Assembly (NCBI GenBank): GCA_018873245.2
Contig: JAEMBT020000008.1
Span: 11,487,172 to 11,551,171 of the forward strand
DNA: 64,000 bases
Source: Archegozetes longisetosus
Lineage: Eukaryota; Arthropoda; Arachnida; Sarcoptiformes; Trhypochthoniidae
Direction of reading: 5' to 3'
In this document: in pieces, positions 1 to 12,265 of the stretch
Layout of the letters: each line of letters opens with the position of its first letter
How positions within the stretch are numbered: the stretch's first letter is position 1
The notes under the pieces: generated by a model
Seen by the model: the letters and a program-made list of their open reading frames with translations, nothing else
What the model was told of the DNA's origin: nothing
Database searches by the model: none
Position numbers and translations under genes: made by a program

Positions 1-905
1 AGTACAGAATTGAACTTTTACCAGTATTTGCGGCTCTTTAACATCGGTTACTAGACGGAGGTCTCAAACATAAATATGACATGTCGAGTGTTTAAGCTTA
101 TGGGTAGTGCAGGCTGTAAATTCCCAATAAATTTGACTAAAAGATTGATGAAAAAATATAATGTTATCTTTTGCGAAGGTTTGCATTCAAATCTTATTTA
201 AAGGTAGTTAAATAATTTTTTCACATTATTCTGGTGTTGAAGTGAGCTAATTGTTATAATCGAATTTTGATTTAGGTTATGGAATGTCTGAGTTCACTAT
301 TCCTGTAGATATTTCTGATTGTGAAGTTGGAAGCGTTGGAATTGTTTCAGTGAATACCGAATTGAAAATAGTTGACTTGAATACAGGCATCAGTTTAGGT
401 CCAAATATAGACGGAAAAATATGTTTGAGAGGAGCACAAAGGTTTTTAGGAAATCTCAATAATGAAAAGGCGACTAAAGTTACCGTAGATAAAGATGGAT
501 GGTTTATAAGGCAGATATTGGACATTAAGATGAAGAGGAAAGACTTTATAACTGAAAGAGTTAATTAAGTTCAAGGCCTGGTCTGTCTCTCCTGCAGAGA
601 TCGAAAGCTTATTACTGAATCACGAATCAGTTGGGGCTGTGACTGTTGTCAATATGAAACATGCAAATAATAGACAGTATCCAAGAGCTTAGCGAGAAAA
701 CATTCTGAAGTGACTGAAGAAGAATTGATTAAATTTGTTGAAGGTTTTATATTCAGGATAATTTTAAAGTTTATGATTAATAGAAATATTTTGTTTATAA
801 AAGATATGGTATTTCAGAAACGACTTTAAAGTGGTGTCAAATTTGATTAAATTCCTCGAACTATCATTGGGGAAGTCAATTGAAAATACTCCAAGAACTT
901 TATAG
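1..905 (+). pseudogene. Acyl-CoA synthetase (AMP-binding, 4CL/luciferase-like) relic, 3' half
   Basis: Translated pieces follow the C-terminal half of an adenylate-forming acyl-CoA synthetase in order. They are a helix region ending in GSAGCKFP (about 95-178), GYGMSEFTIP (the conserved GYGMTE-type motif) from 275, a region ending NNEKATKVTVDKDGW, then KFKAWSVSPAEIESLL (about 568-615) and a C-terminal stretch with IPRTIIG and a residual lysine-loop region (about 850-905). An intron with GT at 179 and AG before 275 still fits in phase. The reading frame is broken: an in-frame TAA near 40, a frameshift near 90, a deletion across the hinge after GWF, and further stops after 690. The gene enters from beyond the left edge. 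Codons remain family-like, so decay looks recent. A second 3' relic lies before UGT copy C, so this piece was duplicated with the UGT. Confidence 0.85.
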
Positions 906-1319
906 AAAATGAAACTATTGGTGTGTTACTTTAGAACAAAATAACATATTTAACCACTTAAAAGTTTATTTAGTTTGTCATTTTTATCAATAATAAAATA
1001 AAATAATCAATTGAATAATGAGTTCGTTGAAAGCTTTCGAATGATTAAATGAGTACAACTACCGTAACAGTTTAGATGGGCAATTCTAATTTGAATCAGA
1101 TCGTTCTTCTGCAAAATAAAACGAATGTTGTCGGTCTAATTATCAAGTTTCATCATTCGTTAACAAACTACAACTTTTGCAATTGTGTCAGATAATGTAA
1201 TATCCATTTACTTTGAGCAATACCCTCTAACTACAATGCTTTCACTATAAATATATTATATTTAAAAATACAATTTCTATTCATACAATCGAGAGTATTT
1301 GACGGCTTTGATCATCTAA
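906..1319. repeat. 5' flank of UGT A, duplicated upstream of UGT C
   Basis: This non-coding stretch aligns along its length with 13489-13885 ahead of UGT C. Shared words include the run around AGTTTGTCATTTTTA, the GTGTCAGATAATGTAATATCC block, and a TTCACTATAAAT word. No gene is seen in it. It probably includes promoter-proximal sequence of the glycosyltransferase. Confidence 0.7.
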
Positions 1320-1327
1320 TATAAAAG
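1320..1327 (+). promoter_or_regulatory. TATA-like box of UGT A
   Basis: TATAAAAG lies 121 bases before the ATG and is kept at the same place in copy C (13886-13893), followed in both by TTTCTCTCAGAG. Conservation between duplicates and the distance to the start codon fit a core promoter with a 5' leader of about 90 bases. No transcript evidence is available. Confidence 0.45.
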
Positions 1328-1447
1328 TTTCTCTCAGAGTAATTTTTACTTTCGATTGAAAACTAAACGAGTTTCGTCGTTCTATAGAGCCATTGATTCT
1401 CAATAAACTTAACATTTCAACTTCTTAGTATAGCAGTTTTGAATAGT

Positions 1448-3041
1448 ATGACCAAAAAGTTAACGATATTGTTTGTTCCCGTGGATGCTGTTGGACATGT
1501 AAACGCATGTATAGGTCTTGGAGAACGTCTTCGAGATCGTGGGCATAAAATAGTTTTCGCACTGCCTCAATCTTGGAAAGGTGTACTCGTTAAGTATGAA
1601 TTTGTTGAGGAAATACTTGAAGACCCAAGTGCTGAAAAATATGAAAACCCTGGAGATAGCAGTGCAAGTATTCTATTAAAATCTGGAATTTTATCAGGAG
1701 TTTCTTCATTAGAAAAGATGAAAATATTGGTCGAACTTGACGACTTCAATGAATTCTTGATAAGAACGATGAAGATGGAGCCTATTCTCAAGGCCATTAT
1801 TGAAAGACAAAGTCCTGATCTATTTATTATTGATCACGCTGTTGGATCTCCTTCAATAATCTACTCTGATAAGCCATGGGTTCAATCATTCAGCCCTAAT
1901 CCATTGTCTGCCATCGTGGATGATAGAACACCTCCTGGAGGAAGTGGTTAGTATATATCTTTGTCTATTGATTAAAATATTTATCCTGTTCCTTGAAATA
2001 ATTTTTGATTAACTTTAATCTCTACTTTCCTATAATACATGAGACTATTTATATTACAATAGAAATGAATTAGATGCAGATATCTGGAAATCGAATGAAG
2101 CGTTGGGAAACATTTAAGAAACATTTTGTTTTTAATTATTGCTAAATTTCAATAAAATCAATTTTTAACTCAACTACTAATTATCTCTTGTACACTAAAT
2201 TTTTGAAATGTATAAAGTGAAAGCATGAGTTATATCTATAGGCTATCCAACAAATGGGGGCAGAAATGAATGGAAAAAATTTAAAAATGCTTTTAACAAG
2301 TTTTTGGTGGCACCAAAAAATACACTCAACAAGTGGTTAGTAGAGAATGGATATCCAGAAATAACTGGAAGTCGATGCATCCCAGATTCACCATATCTTA
2401 ATCTATATGGATATCCAGAAGAACTCGATTATACAGATGTTAGACCAATGCCTGAAAAGTGGTTCAGAATTGATGCGTTTATACGTCAAGGAGAGGAAGA
2501 GTTTAAACTTCCAGATATATTAATTAAGAATGAGAGCAACGATTACGGAAAATTGATTTATTTCTCATTAGGTTCAATAGGTTCGGCGGATGTCAATCTC
2601 ATGAAGAGATTATTTTCAATTCTTGCTAAGTCACCGCATAAGTTTATAGTATCGAAAGGACCGCTTCATAATCAGTTTGAATTAGCAGATAATATGTGGG
2701 GTGAGAGATATGTTCCACAAACAAAAGTCTTACCATTAGTTGATTTGGTAATAACTCACGGTGGAAATAATACAGTGACTGAAACATTCTATTTTGGTAA
2801 ACCAATGATTGTAATGCCTTTATTTGGCGATCAATACGATAACGCTCAGAGAATCCATGAAAAAGGATTTGGTATTCGACTCGATCCTTACAATTGTACT
2901 GAAGAAGAATTGCTCACTTCCATTGAAAATGTGTTGAATAATGAAAAACTAAATGTTAAGTTGAGTGAAGCATCGAATCGTATTCGAAATTCTCAAAGCT
3001 TTATGAAAGCCGTCGAACTTATTGAGAATCTTGTGAAATAA
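1448..3041 (+). CDS. UDP-glycosyltransferase, bacterial MGT-type, copy A
   Basis: Family 1 glycosyltransferase predicted to move a sugar from a UDP-sugar onto small lipophilic acceptors (detoxification or hormone/pigment conjugation). Exons are 1448-1946 and 2242-3041, a phase-1 intron with GT at 1947 and AG before 2242, giving 432 residues. The ATG at 1448 is chosen because all four copies start with M-[TSA]-K-x-L-T-I-L. The N-terminal domain carries GHVNAC (residue 17 His is at the place of the proposed catalytic base in related enzymes). The C-terminal domain has the nucleotide-sugar motif THGGNNTVTE followed by GKPMIVMPLFGDQ. No signal peptide or C-terminal membrane anchor is present, unlike animal ER UGTs, so a cytosolic enzyme is expected. 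Mites are known to have acquired this family from bacteria and expanded it. The frame is intact. Confidence 0.93.
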
Positions 3042-4275
3042 TTTTTGTCATATTATTTTACGTACTCTTATGTGTGATTTAATACTGACTTGAAGTACAA
3101 TTTTGCTCTAATTTGTCTTTTAATAATAAAGATGTTGTTGAAAGGCTTCTCTGTTAACTCACACTTTTCGAACTCAATTAAATCGAAGGCAATGCACGCC
3201 TTAGAGTAGATAAGTATTTGAAGTATTATTATATATTTGACTGATTGTCAATATTAATCATTGAAAATATAAACAAAAGTCATACCAAAAATAGAATCAC
3301 CTAAAAGTGTTGTGGATATTGAATCCTTTGGAACAATTTTAAATTAATTTGTTGTGAGCTCAATTATGAGTCAAATACTAGTTGTGCCTGACCATGAGTC
3401 TAAGATTTGACTCTTAAAATTAAGACCTTAAAAAGAGTACATAAGAAATGCATGTTTTGTATTTTGGGCCGTATTGACAATAATCGCATGCCTTATAAGT
3501 TTTCTTGTCCTAAAGTAGTTTCTGTTTTTATTTTAATAAAATAAACTGAAAGTTATGATCACAAACACTCATACAATACACTTAAGAATTTCAAATTGTT
3601 TTGACGAAAATCTAAAAATTAGTTCGAATGAAATGATCCTCCATCTGTAGGCTTTCTTTTTAAGCTTACATTTCAATAAGAGCTTGATTTTAGCTCCAAC
3701 TTCAACTTTGTTTTGATTTAATCCCAAAAATTGTTGTGAGTTTATAAGAAAATTCATGTGGGATACCCTATTCTGATATGGCTCTTAAAGAGAGCCTCTT
3801 TTGTTTAACTTTAGACTCAAACACTTAACAATCGTTGACAGAAGCCAGAAGTGATGTTTTATGATGGTATGCTTTCCACCAGACAATAATATTGAATATA
3901 TTTTTAAAATGATAGAATATTAAATACAGCAAATAGTGAAGTTTAAAAATATTGAATATTGAATATTTTATAGTTAAGATATGTTTGTTACGATTATGCG
4001 GTATCCAGTGATCCGAGTTCGTGACAAGAACTCAGAGTTAGAGTTATGTGGAAACGAATTTTAGAAAATATGAGCAATCAATATAATCCAAGATAGAATA
4101 AAGAATAGATATAAACAAATAGAGGGTAATAAATATATTCTTTATTATTTTGAATTTTTCAAAAATGTGGGCGGAGCCTCATAGGACCGCCCCAATCAAC
4201 TCTACTCATCGTACTAGTCAGGCTCATATAGGGGTTGACCACCTTATATGTTGCGCCCCATTTGGCCACCCCAAC
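3042..4275. other. Intergenic, no gene seen
   Basis: AT-rich sequence after UGT A with no coding signal I can support. A GC-richer patch at about 4165-4275 (GGGCGG, GACCGCCCC, GCGCCCC) is unlike its surroundings and replaces the body of an erased UGT (see the next entry). It may be the edge of an unidentified insertion. Confidence 0.5.
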
Positions 4276-6035
4276 CGGATTAATAGTAAAACTCGTCAAC
4301 TAATTTTTAATGTCTTTGGGAGTAAAATCTGACTATTTTGACACTAGAAGAACTGATATATGAACTTACATCTTCTTCACTAAATAAAGTAAATATAAAT
4401 TTTATGATTTCATATTTTTTTCTATCTCAAGATTAGCTTTGGTTCTGAGAAAGAAAAATGAGAGATAAATAAATATAAGAATTCCATATTTTCCATACGA
4501 ATATAAATACTAGACCTTTTTAAGTTAACTAAAATTTGAGTTAACTTGATCTCTTTTAAGTTAAAGTTAACTATAAATTAAATAATTTAATAAACTGAAA
4601 AAACTTCAACTTTAACTAAAACTAATTCAAAAATTTAGAACTAAAAAGGTCTAATAAATACTGTATAACGTATTTATAAACGATTTTGAAACATAATAGT
4701 TGTGATAATTTAGGATAAATTCAGTCATATTTATTTGAAAATATAATCTAATTTATCTATAAAGCATTTGGACCAAAGTTGACTCGTTCAAAGATATTCC
4801 TGTTATTGGAATATCAAAGTATTGCTCATCAAATACAGTCTTTAAATTTTCTACTGTCCACATTCTGTGCTACTTAGTAATTAAATTAACTGGTTATCAG
4901 TATAAACAATTAAAAAAATATTAAGATTTTATTGTAATTTTCATGAAATTTCGAATTGTAGTTCAACAAAATTCAATTTGTTGGCTACTGCACTGTTCAG
5001 CAGTCATTGAATTTGAGGAGTTATTGAGCTATGAGTTTACGCAATATTATGCATCGATAACATCATGATCTTAATTCTTTATAAATTGTTTGTTCTAACT
5101 AAGCTCAACATAACGTTATTCCAAATACACTTCCAATAACTTTCGCGCATTCGCTTCGAATCACATAATCAAAAGTATTAAAACGAAATACGAACTTTCG
5201 TTACACCAAATGCACTCAAACAAAACAGTGTTATTCTAGAGATAAGATCGAAGTGCAAATCAAGTCCAGTCAAAGTTCAATTTTATTGCGAATATACTGA
5301 AAAACGTTACAAACTATATCCATCACTGATAAAATTGGCTCGAAAATCTCTGGTGAAATATTTTGTTAAATGACCTCTATATAAAATCAGTGCCCTAACC
5401 TGAAATAATTTAGGCAAATAAGCTAAGTAGGGCTTTCTTTTTAAAATTGACACAGATTATAGGGATGAATGTTGGAATTGAATTATTTTGATTATTTTAA
5501 GGCTAAACAATCAGATTTATAACTGGACTTAGTTTATTTGAAATGCTCAGATATTCTTCAAAAATATGTCGAACACTAAATAGTAAACAAATTGTGATCA
5601 GAAATATCCCCTTCACCCTTGCGTTTAATGCATAAAAATTAATCTCAAAAATTTATGAACAACCCTATAATCATCAAAATCTCAATAGGAATTTAAAATG
5701 CTCTTGAGCTTTAAAAGAAAAATATCTAACTTGAGGTCTGAAACAAACATTCATATGATTGAGTTACTAATGATTGAAAGAAAATCAGTATTTATAACTG
5801 ATATTAACTAATTCGAATCTCCTAATAATAGTTGTAAATCTATCTTCAATTAGTTAACTATTTTTTTTTTTGAAAATATTAGATATATTCGAAATGATTA
5901 TTGAAGAAAAATTGATAGATGATTAAATCTATTCTATAAAGAATGAGAAATTCTTCATAAATTGAATGCACGTTCTATTTGAATATGAGTTTCCAACATT
6001 AATCAATCTGCTAAATTTTACAATTTATGTATTTA
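4276..6035 (+). repeat. Orphan 3' flank of a lost UGT copy, duplicated at 10.5-12.0 kb
   Basis: From the word AACTAATTTTTAA (stop codon and 3' UTR start of UGT D at 22293) this stretch follows the 3' flank of UGT B for about 1.7 kb: compare CTAGAAGAACTGATAT at 4346 and 10522, and ACCAAATGCACTCAAACAAA near 5207 and 11250. No UGT coding sequence precedes it. I infer a former UGT whose body was deleted or replaced, leaving only its downstream flank. Nothing else coding is visible inside. Confidence 0.7.
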
Positions 6036-6495
6036 TTACATTTTTATCTCATCACAAGTTAAGACAATTTTCATATTATATTTAGTCCATGAAAGAGTAC
6101 TCTATATGTTCTCAATATCTAACAATAGCATATATTTTGATATAACCATTAATTAAAAAGAGACTGATTCAACGAATCTTATTTCTAAATGAGTTAAGTA
6201 AATATATAAATTAAAACTGCTGCCGCATAAAGTCATAAACAACTATTTAAGGTAAGATTAAAATGTACAACAGTTTATAATCAACATCATTTATCATGTT
6301 TATTCTTAAATTAAAATAAAACTCTTGCTAAAGTAATGCTCTTCTATGGGAATTAGAGACAACTTCTTTGCCGATTTAATCATATTTTCCTCATTGGAAC
6401 ATATTATGAAAATTTTTCTGAATGTAAATTAAGACTTAAACATTGATTTTGTGCAATAATCCGAAAAACCTTATATCTCCACACATGTCGTTACT

Positions 6496-6938
6496 TAGGC
6501 TGTCAACTGTCCAGGCCTGACCTGGATCGTCCAGTTTTCGGGGGTCTTGTCCAGTGACCAGTGCGAGGTCTGACCTGGACATTGTAATGTCCAGTTTTTT
6601 ATAATTGACAATATATCTCAAATAAAAATATTTATATAATGTTAAAAACATGATAAGATGTATAGGATTTGGACCGAAGACCGAAACTCGTTATCAACCG
6701 ATTTAATTAAGGCTGAGATTTTATTAAAAGTAATTTTGATTTAAAGTGCTCTGAATTTAAGAATTATGTAAAATCAAACAAAAAATTGTTAAAAGCTGCT
6801 CAATATCAGCAAAAATATTGTTTTAAATAATTTATTATTCAAATAAAATGATTAAATGACTGTCCAGTTTTGTCCAGTTTTTTAGTCAAAATTTAATACC
6901 TAATCCAGTTTTTTTTATTTTTCAGTTGGCAGCCGTAG
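6496..6938. mobile_element. Non-autonomous hAT-like element, 8-bp target duplication
   Basis: Imperfect inverted ends (left TAGGCTGTCAACTG; right end reads CTACGGCTGCCAACTG on the other strand) are bounded by the direct repeat TCGTTACT at 6488-6495 and 6939-6946. An 8-bp duplication is the mark of hAT-type insertion. The ends are packed with TGTCCAGTTTT words in both orientations. There is no transposase. Similar ends occur at 24.25-24.90 kb. Confidence 0.75.
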
Positions 6939-7246
6939 TCGTTACTGCATCCAATGCATCAAATGCAAATAGTATTATAAATGAGTTACTAATCATTGAA
7001 AGATAATCCACATTTCAAAGTAGTATCAACTGATTGATTGCAAGATTGTATTATATGTGTGTTATCTTTATTTGACTAACAATTTCAGATATTAATAATG
7101 TGAACTTAATTGACTTGCTCAATTGACTTACCGTAATTAAGGAATAGTATCACTTTAAACAACACTTTTTCAAAAGATTTTCCATAATAAATGTCATTTA
7201 AAGTATAGACAGTAAATATCAAATGACGACTAATTACTATCTAAAC

Positions 7247-8067
7247 TAGAGCTCGAACATAAGCTAAATTTTCAAACTCGACCCGTGAATTTTCTTCTCT
7301 AACCCAACCCAACCCGTACCCGTCAGGATTTGTAAACGGGTTACCCGTAATAAACCCTTACATTCCGTAAAAATGACAAATATTCATAATTCAATATTTT
7401 ACTAAAGGGCATTCATCACTACGGTTCATTACTATAAAATAATTGTATTCTGTCAGTTATTTTTTTTATAGAAATCAAAGTTTGATCTTGTAAATAGTAA
7501 GCTATCCATATTACTTGGATTAAGGGATGGTCTTTTATCAGCTAATGCAAAACAAGCGTAGCTAAGGTTTCTCTCACTAGATAAATTTGTAGAAGAAATT
7601 GATACCAAACGCCTTAAAATTATGACGCGAATATTTGAGTTTATTTTGTGCCCAAAATTGCATTAGTAGAGTGTTTGGTATAAAACTATGGTTAAATCCA
7701 AATAATTCTGTACTTTAACATAACTTCTGTTGATTGAGACTGTTTTCTCTACAATATTAATAAAGTCTTCGAGACTGGAGAGTCAACTTTAATACCAGTA
7801 GTAATACTTTTATCAGGAATTTGTGTATTTTGGATATTAATACTTTCTGCGGTTGATTTAAATAAATTTACCTTTATAATTAGCATTTAATCATTTTCAA
7901 ACAAAATAATTTTGTTTATGTACGGGTTTTCGAGAAAAAATTTTCAAACCCGACCCAACCCGTAAATTTTTTTTGCTGACCCAACCCGACCCAAATCCGT
8001 ACGGGTTTGGGTTTTTTGGGCCTTTGACGGGTTCCCGACGGGTTTAGGGTTTCATGTTCGACCTCTA
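7247..8067. mobile_element. Non-autonomous hAT-like element, 8-bp target duplication
   Basis: An 821-bp element with inverted ends (left TAGAGCTCGAACATAAG; right, reverse strand, TAGAGGTCGAACATGAA) lies between exact copies of ATCTAAAC at 7239-7246 and 8068-8075. The subterminal 120 bases on each side are dense in ACCCGACCCAACCCG-type words, inverted relative to each other, as in hAT elements whose transposase binds subterminal repeats. The middle 500 bases are AT-rich and I see no transposase ORF. Confidence 0.88.
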
Positions 8068-8075
8068 ATCTAAAC

Positions 8076-8570
8076 TATGAATAACGTTTATTTTAAAAAG
8101 TCTTTAATTATAGTGTTGTTTAAAGTGATGCCATACCTTAGCTATTGTATCAACGACTCAATATGTTAAAAAACTCCAGAAGTCCTGAAAACAAAATAAT
8201 GAGTTAATAATAATGAGTGAGAAAGTTTGTACTGTGAGATTAGATTATGAGATTAGAAGTCTTGGAAAGTTTAAAAAATTCTTATGTGACATACATTTTA
8301 CACTAAGATTGGTCTTTTACCCTCTTAGATAAAATATTTGAATTTTGCACTTCACTGAGACAAAGCTATCATATAAATGAACAAATTATTATATCTCAAC
8401 ACCACATAAAAGCAAATATTTTGGTATTTAAAGTAGTTATGAAAGACTATGAATTTTATCTGTAATAAACACTCGAGTGATGCGAACGTAAATTAAACCT
8501 AATGTGATATTAAGTAAATAAACGGTTACTTTCGCTAAGATTGTAAATAATACCGATTTTTGAGAATATT
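8076..8570. other. Intergenic, no gene seen
   Basis: AT-rich, no coding signal. A word block at about 8290-8335 (TTTTACACTAAGATT, CCCTCTTAGATAAAA) recurs just after the UGT fragment at 12266-12305, so this piece also took part in the local duplications. Confidence 0.5.
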
Positions 8571-8921
8571 CGCAATGTTCGCAATATTCGCATTCAAATT
8601 AATACAAAACGTAATCAGAAAAGTAAATCAATTTTTTGTACCTATATTTCGATTAATAATTGATATAAATGAATGAGTCCAGTCATAAAATTAGTTTCAA
8701 AACTAAATAGATGTGAATTCTATCTCATAATTATTAAGATTGAGTATTATCTTCGTTGACGTCTAAAAATAGTCATAATAGAGTTGGCACTCAACCACTA
8801 AATGATAAAACAAATCATATAAATATTATTCATTTCAACTCTGATTAGCACAAGTTGTAAAGCATTGAAACTAGAAACTAAGCGATCGCTTCATTATTCA
8901 AATAAACAAACTGCCACAAAA
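8571..8921. repeat. 5' flank of UGT B, homologous to the split flank of UGT D
   Basis: Words such as ATATTTCGATTAATA, CAAAACTAAA[CT]AGAT and GACGTCTAAAA recur in the same order at 17375-17600, and the last part (GTTG[GA][CA]A[CT]T..AACTACT or ACCACT, then AATGATAAAA) recurs at 20600-20660 before UGT D. It holds no gene of its own. It shows that B and D descend from one duplication. Confidence 0.7.
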
Positions 8922-10484
8922 ATGTCTAAAGAGTTAACAATACTTTTCGCTCCAGTGGAAGGTGTGGGTCATGTCAACGCTTGTATTGGTCTCGCAGAAT
9001 GTCTTAGAGATCGTGGTCATAAAATTGTATTCGTGATCGATCACTCATTCAAAGGAAGACTAGTTAACTATGGATTTATAGAAGAAATACTGACCGAACC
9101 AGATGAGGGAAACATTGAAAAACCTGGAGAACATGGAGCGACTCAATTATTGAAATCAGGAATATTATCAGGAATATCATCATTAGAAAAAATGGAATTA
9201 ATATCAAAAGACAATTTTTTCAATATGCTCATAGAAAAATTGTTAAAGAGTGAATTGAAGTTAAAGGCTATTATTGAGAAACACAAACCTGATATTTATG
9301 TTATAGACCATTTCATAGGCTCTCCAACACTAATCTATTCAGATAAGCCATGGATATTCCTATTCAGTGGAAATCCATTGCTTATTATAGAAGATGAGAG
9401 AACACCTCCTTGAGGCTCAGGTATTTATTCTCTAATCAAATTTAAATAATTGACTCAATTTATCACTTGATTTGCATAAGTCTTTCATATGATAATAATA
9501 AAGTAACAGAATCTTAAAACTGTAATAAGCAAGTTGTAAGTTTCTAGCTTTAGAATAAGTACTTATTTCATACTATCAGCACTAAGTTTTAAAAAATTGC
9601 AGTTTCTTATTAACACAATTATAACAATGAAATGAATTACTGATTTAGTTATTAATTAATACTCTGGATAACTTAATTTGACATTAGGTTATCCTTCGAA
9701 TGGAGATAAGGCTGAATGGCAAAAGTTTAGAAAATTATCATCAAAAAAGTTCGAATCTCCTAGGATTCAATATAATAAATGGCTGGTAGAGAATGGATAT
9801 CCAGAAATAACTGGAAACAGGTGCATTCCTAATTCACCATATCTTAACTTATATGGATATCCTGAAGAATTGGATTATACAGATATCAGACCATTACCTG
9901 AAAAATGGTTCAGAATCGATGCCTTTATGCGAAAAGAAGAACAAGAGTTCAAACTTCCAGAAAAATTATCCAAAAGTAAAGATAGTTCAAGTAAATTAAT
10001 ATATCTCTCGTTGGGATCTATGGGTTCAGTAGATGTTAAGCTCATGAAGAGATTAGTAGAAATTCTATCGAAATGTGATCATAAAGTTATTGTATCGAAA
10101 GGACTTCTTGGAGATCAATATGAATTGGCAGATAATATGTGGGGAGAGAATTCTGTTCCTCAAACTAAAGTCTTACCATTAGTTGATTTGGTAATAACTC
10201 ACGGAGGAAATAATACAGTTACAGAAACATTTTCTTTTGGTAAACCAATGATTGTAATGCCTTTATTTGGTGATCAATTCGATAACGCTCAGAGGATTCA
10301 TGAAAAAGGATTTGGTATTCGACTCGAACCTTACAGTTTTACTGAAGAAGAATTACTCACAGCTATCGAAAAACTTCTGAACGATTCAGAATTAAATGAA
10401 AGATTAGCTGCTGCTTCAAAACGAATGCTCAACTCTAATTGTCTTACGAGAGCATCGGAACTGATAGAAAGCCTTGTTAAATAA
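8922..10484 (+). pseudogene. UDP-glycosyltransferase, bacterial MGT-type, copy B (nonsense codon at end of exon 1)
   Basis: Same two-exon design as copy A: exons 8922-9420 and 9688-10484, phase-1 intron (GT at 9421, AG before 9688), 431 codons. It carries GHVNAC, THGGNNTVTE and MPLFGDQ motifs, and the sequence is closest to copy D. In the stretch where copies A, C and D read T-P-P-G, the glycine codon GGA is TGA here (9411-9413), three codons before the splice site. Everything else is intact, so this is a single-base nonsense change in an otherwise well-kept gene: a very young pseudogene, a polymorphic null allele, or an assembly error. If real, the product lacks the whole sugar-donor domain. 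Confidence 0.85.
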
Positions 10485-10512
10485 TTTTAAGATATCTTTG
10501 AGTGAAATCTGT

Positions 10513-12040
10513 CCAGTTTGAAACTAGAAGAACTGATATGTAAACTTACATTCGCTTCACTAAATATTGGGGATATAGATTTTATGATTACATATTTTCT
10601 TTAATCACATGATTAGCTTTGATTCTGAAATAGAAAATTGAATGATAAATAAATATCAGAATGTTATATTCTTCAACATGAATATGAATAATACTGTATA
10701 AAATTCAAAGTTTTGAAATATAATAGTTGTGACATTTTAGGGTAAGTTCAGAAAATATAATCGAATCTATCTAGGAAGACTGTAGCATTCGGACTAGAAT
10801 GGTCTCGTCTAATAATAATTCAATTATTGAAAAATTCAATTTTTGTTTATCAAGTATAGTCAAAAATTTTCTGATGTTTGCATTCAGTTGTTATATAGTA
10901 ATTAAATTAACTAATTATTACTGTAAACAGTTGACAAAATTACTTATTTTAAACTAAGATCTTATTATAATCTTCATAAAATTTCGGATTGTGGTCCAAC
11001 AAAATTTAATTTGTTGGCTACGGCAATACCAGCAGGCGTTAAATTTGAGGAGTTATTGAGTTAATGATAGTTTATGCAATATTACACATCAATTTCATCA
11101 TACCTTAAGTTCATCGTATATTGTTTGTTTGGATAAGCTTAAGATAACGTTATGCCAAATACACTTTCAATAACTTTCGTTCATTCGCTTCGAACCAAGC
11201 CATCAAAAGTATTATAACGAAATACGAACGTTCATTAGACCAAATGCACTCAAACAAATCTGTACAATTTAGAGATAAGATTTTAGTGCAAATCAAGTGC
11301 AACCAAAGTTCGAGTTTATTAGAGATGTACTGAAAATGTCATAAATTGCATCCATTACTGATAGCACTAGCTCCATAATGTTTTGTTAACTGATCTTTAT
11401 ATAAAATCATTGCCGTAACCTGAAATAATTTATGCAATAAGTTCAGTGGAGCATTAACTCTAAATTTGACTCAAATTATAGGGATAAATGTCAGAAATGA
11501 GCCAATGTGGTTAAGGCTAATCAAGAAGATTATACATGTGAAATGTTCAAATTTTCTCCAATAAAACACTGAAACATCGAATAACAAAGAAATTGTAGTC
11601 TGATATATCCCCTTCAGTCTTATGTTCAATACTGGGAAAATGATTTCTTAAATTTTTGAATAATTTTAGAATTACCATAGACTTAATTAGAATTTAAAAT
11701 GCATAGATTCAGAGTTTTAAAAGAATATTTCTAACTTGAGGTCTGAAATAAACATTCATATGAATGAGTTACTAATGATTGAAAGAAAATTAGTGATTTA
11801 AACTGATATTAACTAATTCGAATCGTCCTAAAATAGCTGTAAACTTATCTTCGACCCGTTAAGCTGTCTTTTAACATTAGATGTTGAAGAATATATTCGA
11901 AATGATGGTTGAAGAAAAATTGACAAATGGTTAAACCTACTATACAAATTAATGAGGATATTTTAAAAGCTGAATGCTTGTCTTGTTTTAATTACCAATT
12001 TTTAACATTAATAAATCAACTAAACTTTACAACTTATATT
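10513..12040 (+). repeat. 3' flank of UGT B, paired with 4276-6035
   Basis: Non-coding sequence aligning with the orphan flank at 4.28-6.04 kb over about 1.5 kb, with many small indels. No gene is visible. It marks the duplication unit as UGT plus about 1.6 kb downstream. Confidence 0.7.
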
Positions 12041-12265
12041 TATTAAAATCAGGAATTTTATCATTAGAAAAAATAGAATTAATATCGAAACATACTCATT
12101 CTAATAAATTTTTGGAAAAAGTGAGGAACGGTGAACCGAATCTCAAAGCTGCTACTGAGAAACGTAAACTTGACATTTATATTATAGAACACTTCATAGG
12201 CTCTCCAACACTAATCTATTCAGATAAGCCATGGGTTCTCTTATTAGGTTGAAAATCTATTGACT
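12039..12265 (+). pseudogene. UGT exon-1 fragment
   Basis: Reads LLKSGIL, then a diverged helix, then PNLKAA, KLDIYIIEHFIGSPTLIY and SDKPWV in one frame: the middle of UGT exon 1 (about residues 75-150), closest to copies B and D. The frame ends at a TGA just after the KPW motif. The N-terminus, splice site and exon 2 are missing. It sits exactly at the end of the duplicated flank, so it is the remains of the next tandem copy. Confidence 0.85.

Noticed and set aside
4150-4332. 60-codon ORF in the GC-rich patch
   Set aside because: Low-complexity reading of a repeat-like patch; its 3' part is the UTR flank of a lost UGT.
6436-6651. 71-codon minus-strand ORF
   Set aside because: It overlaps the left end of the hAT-like element and reflects its internal repeats.
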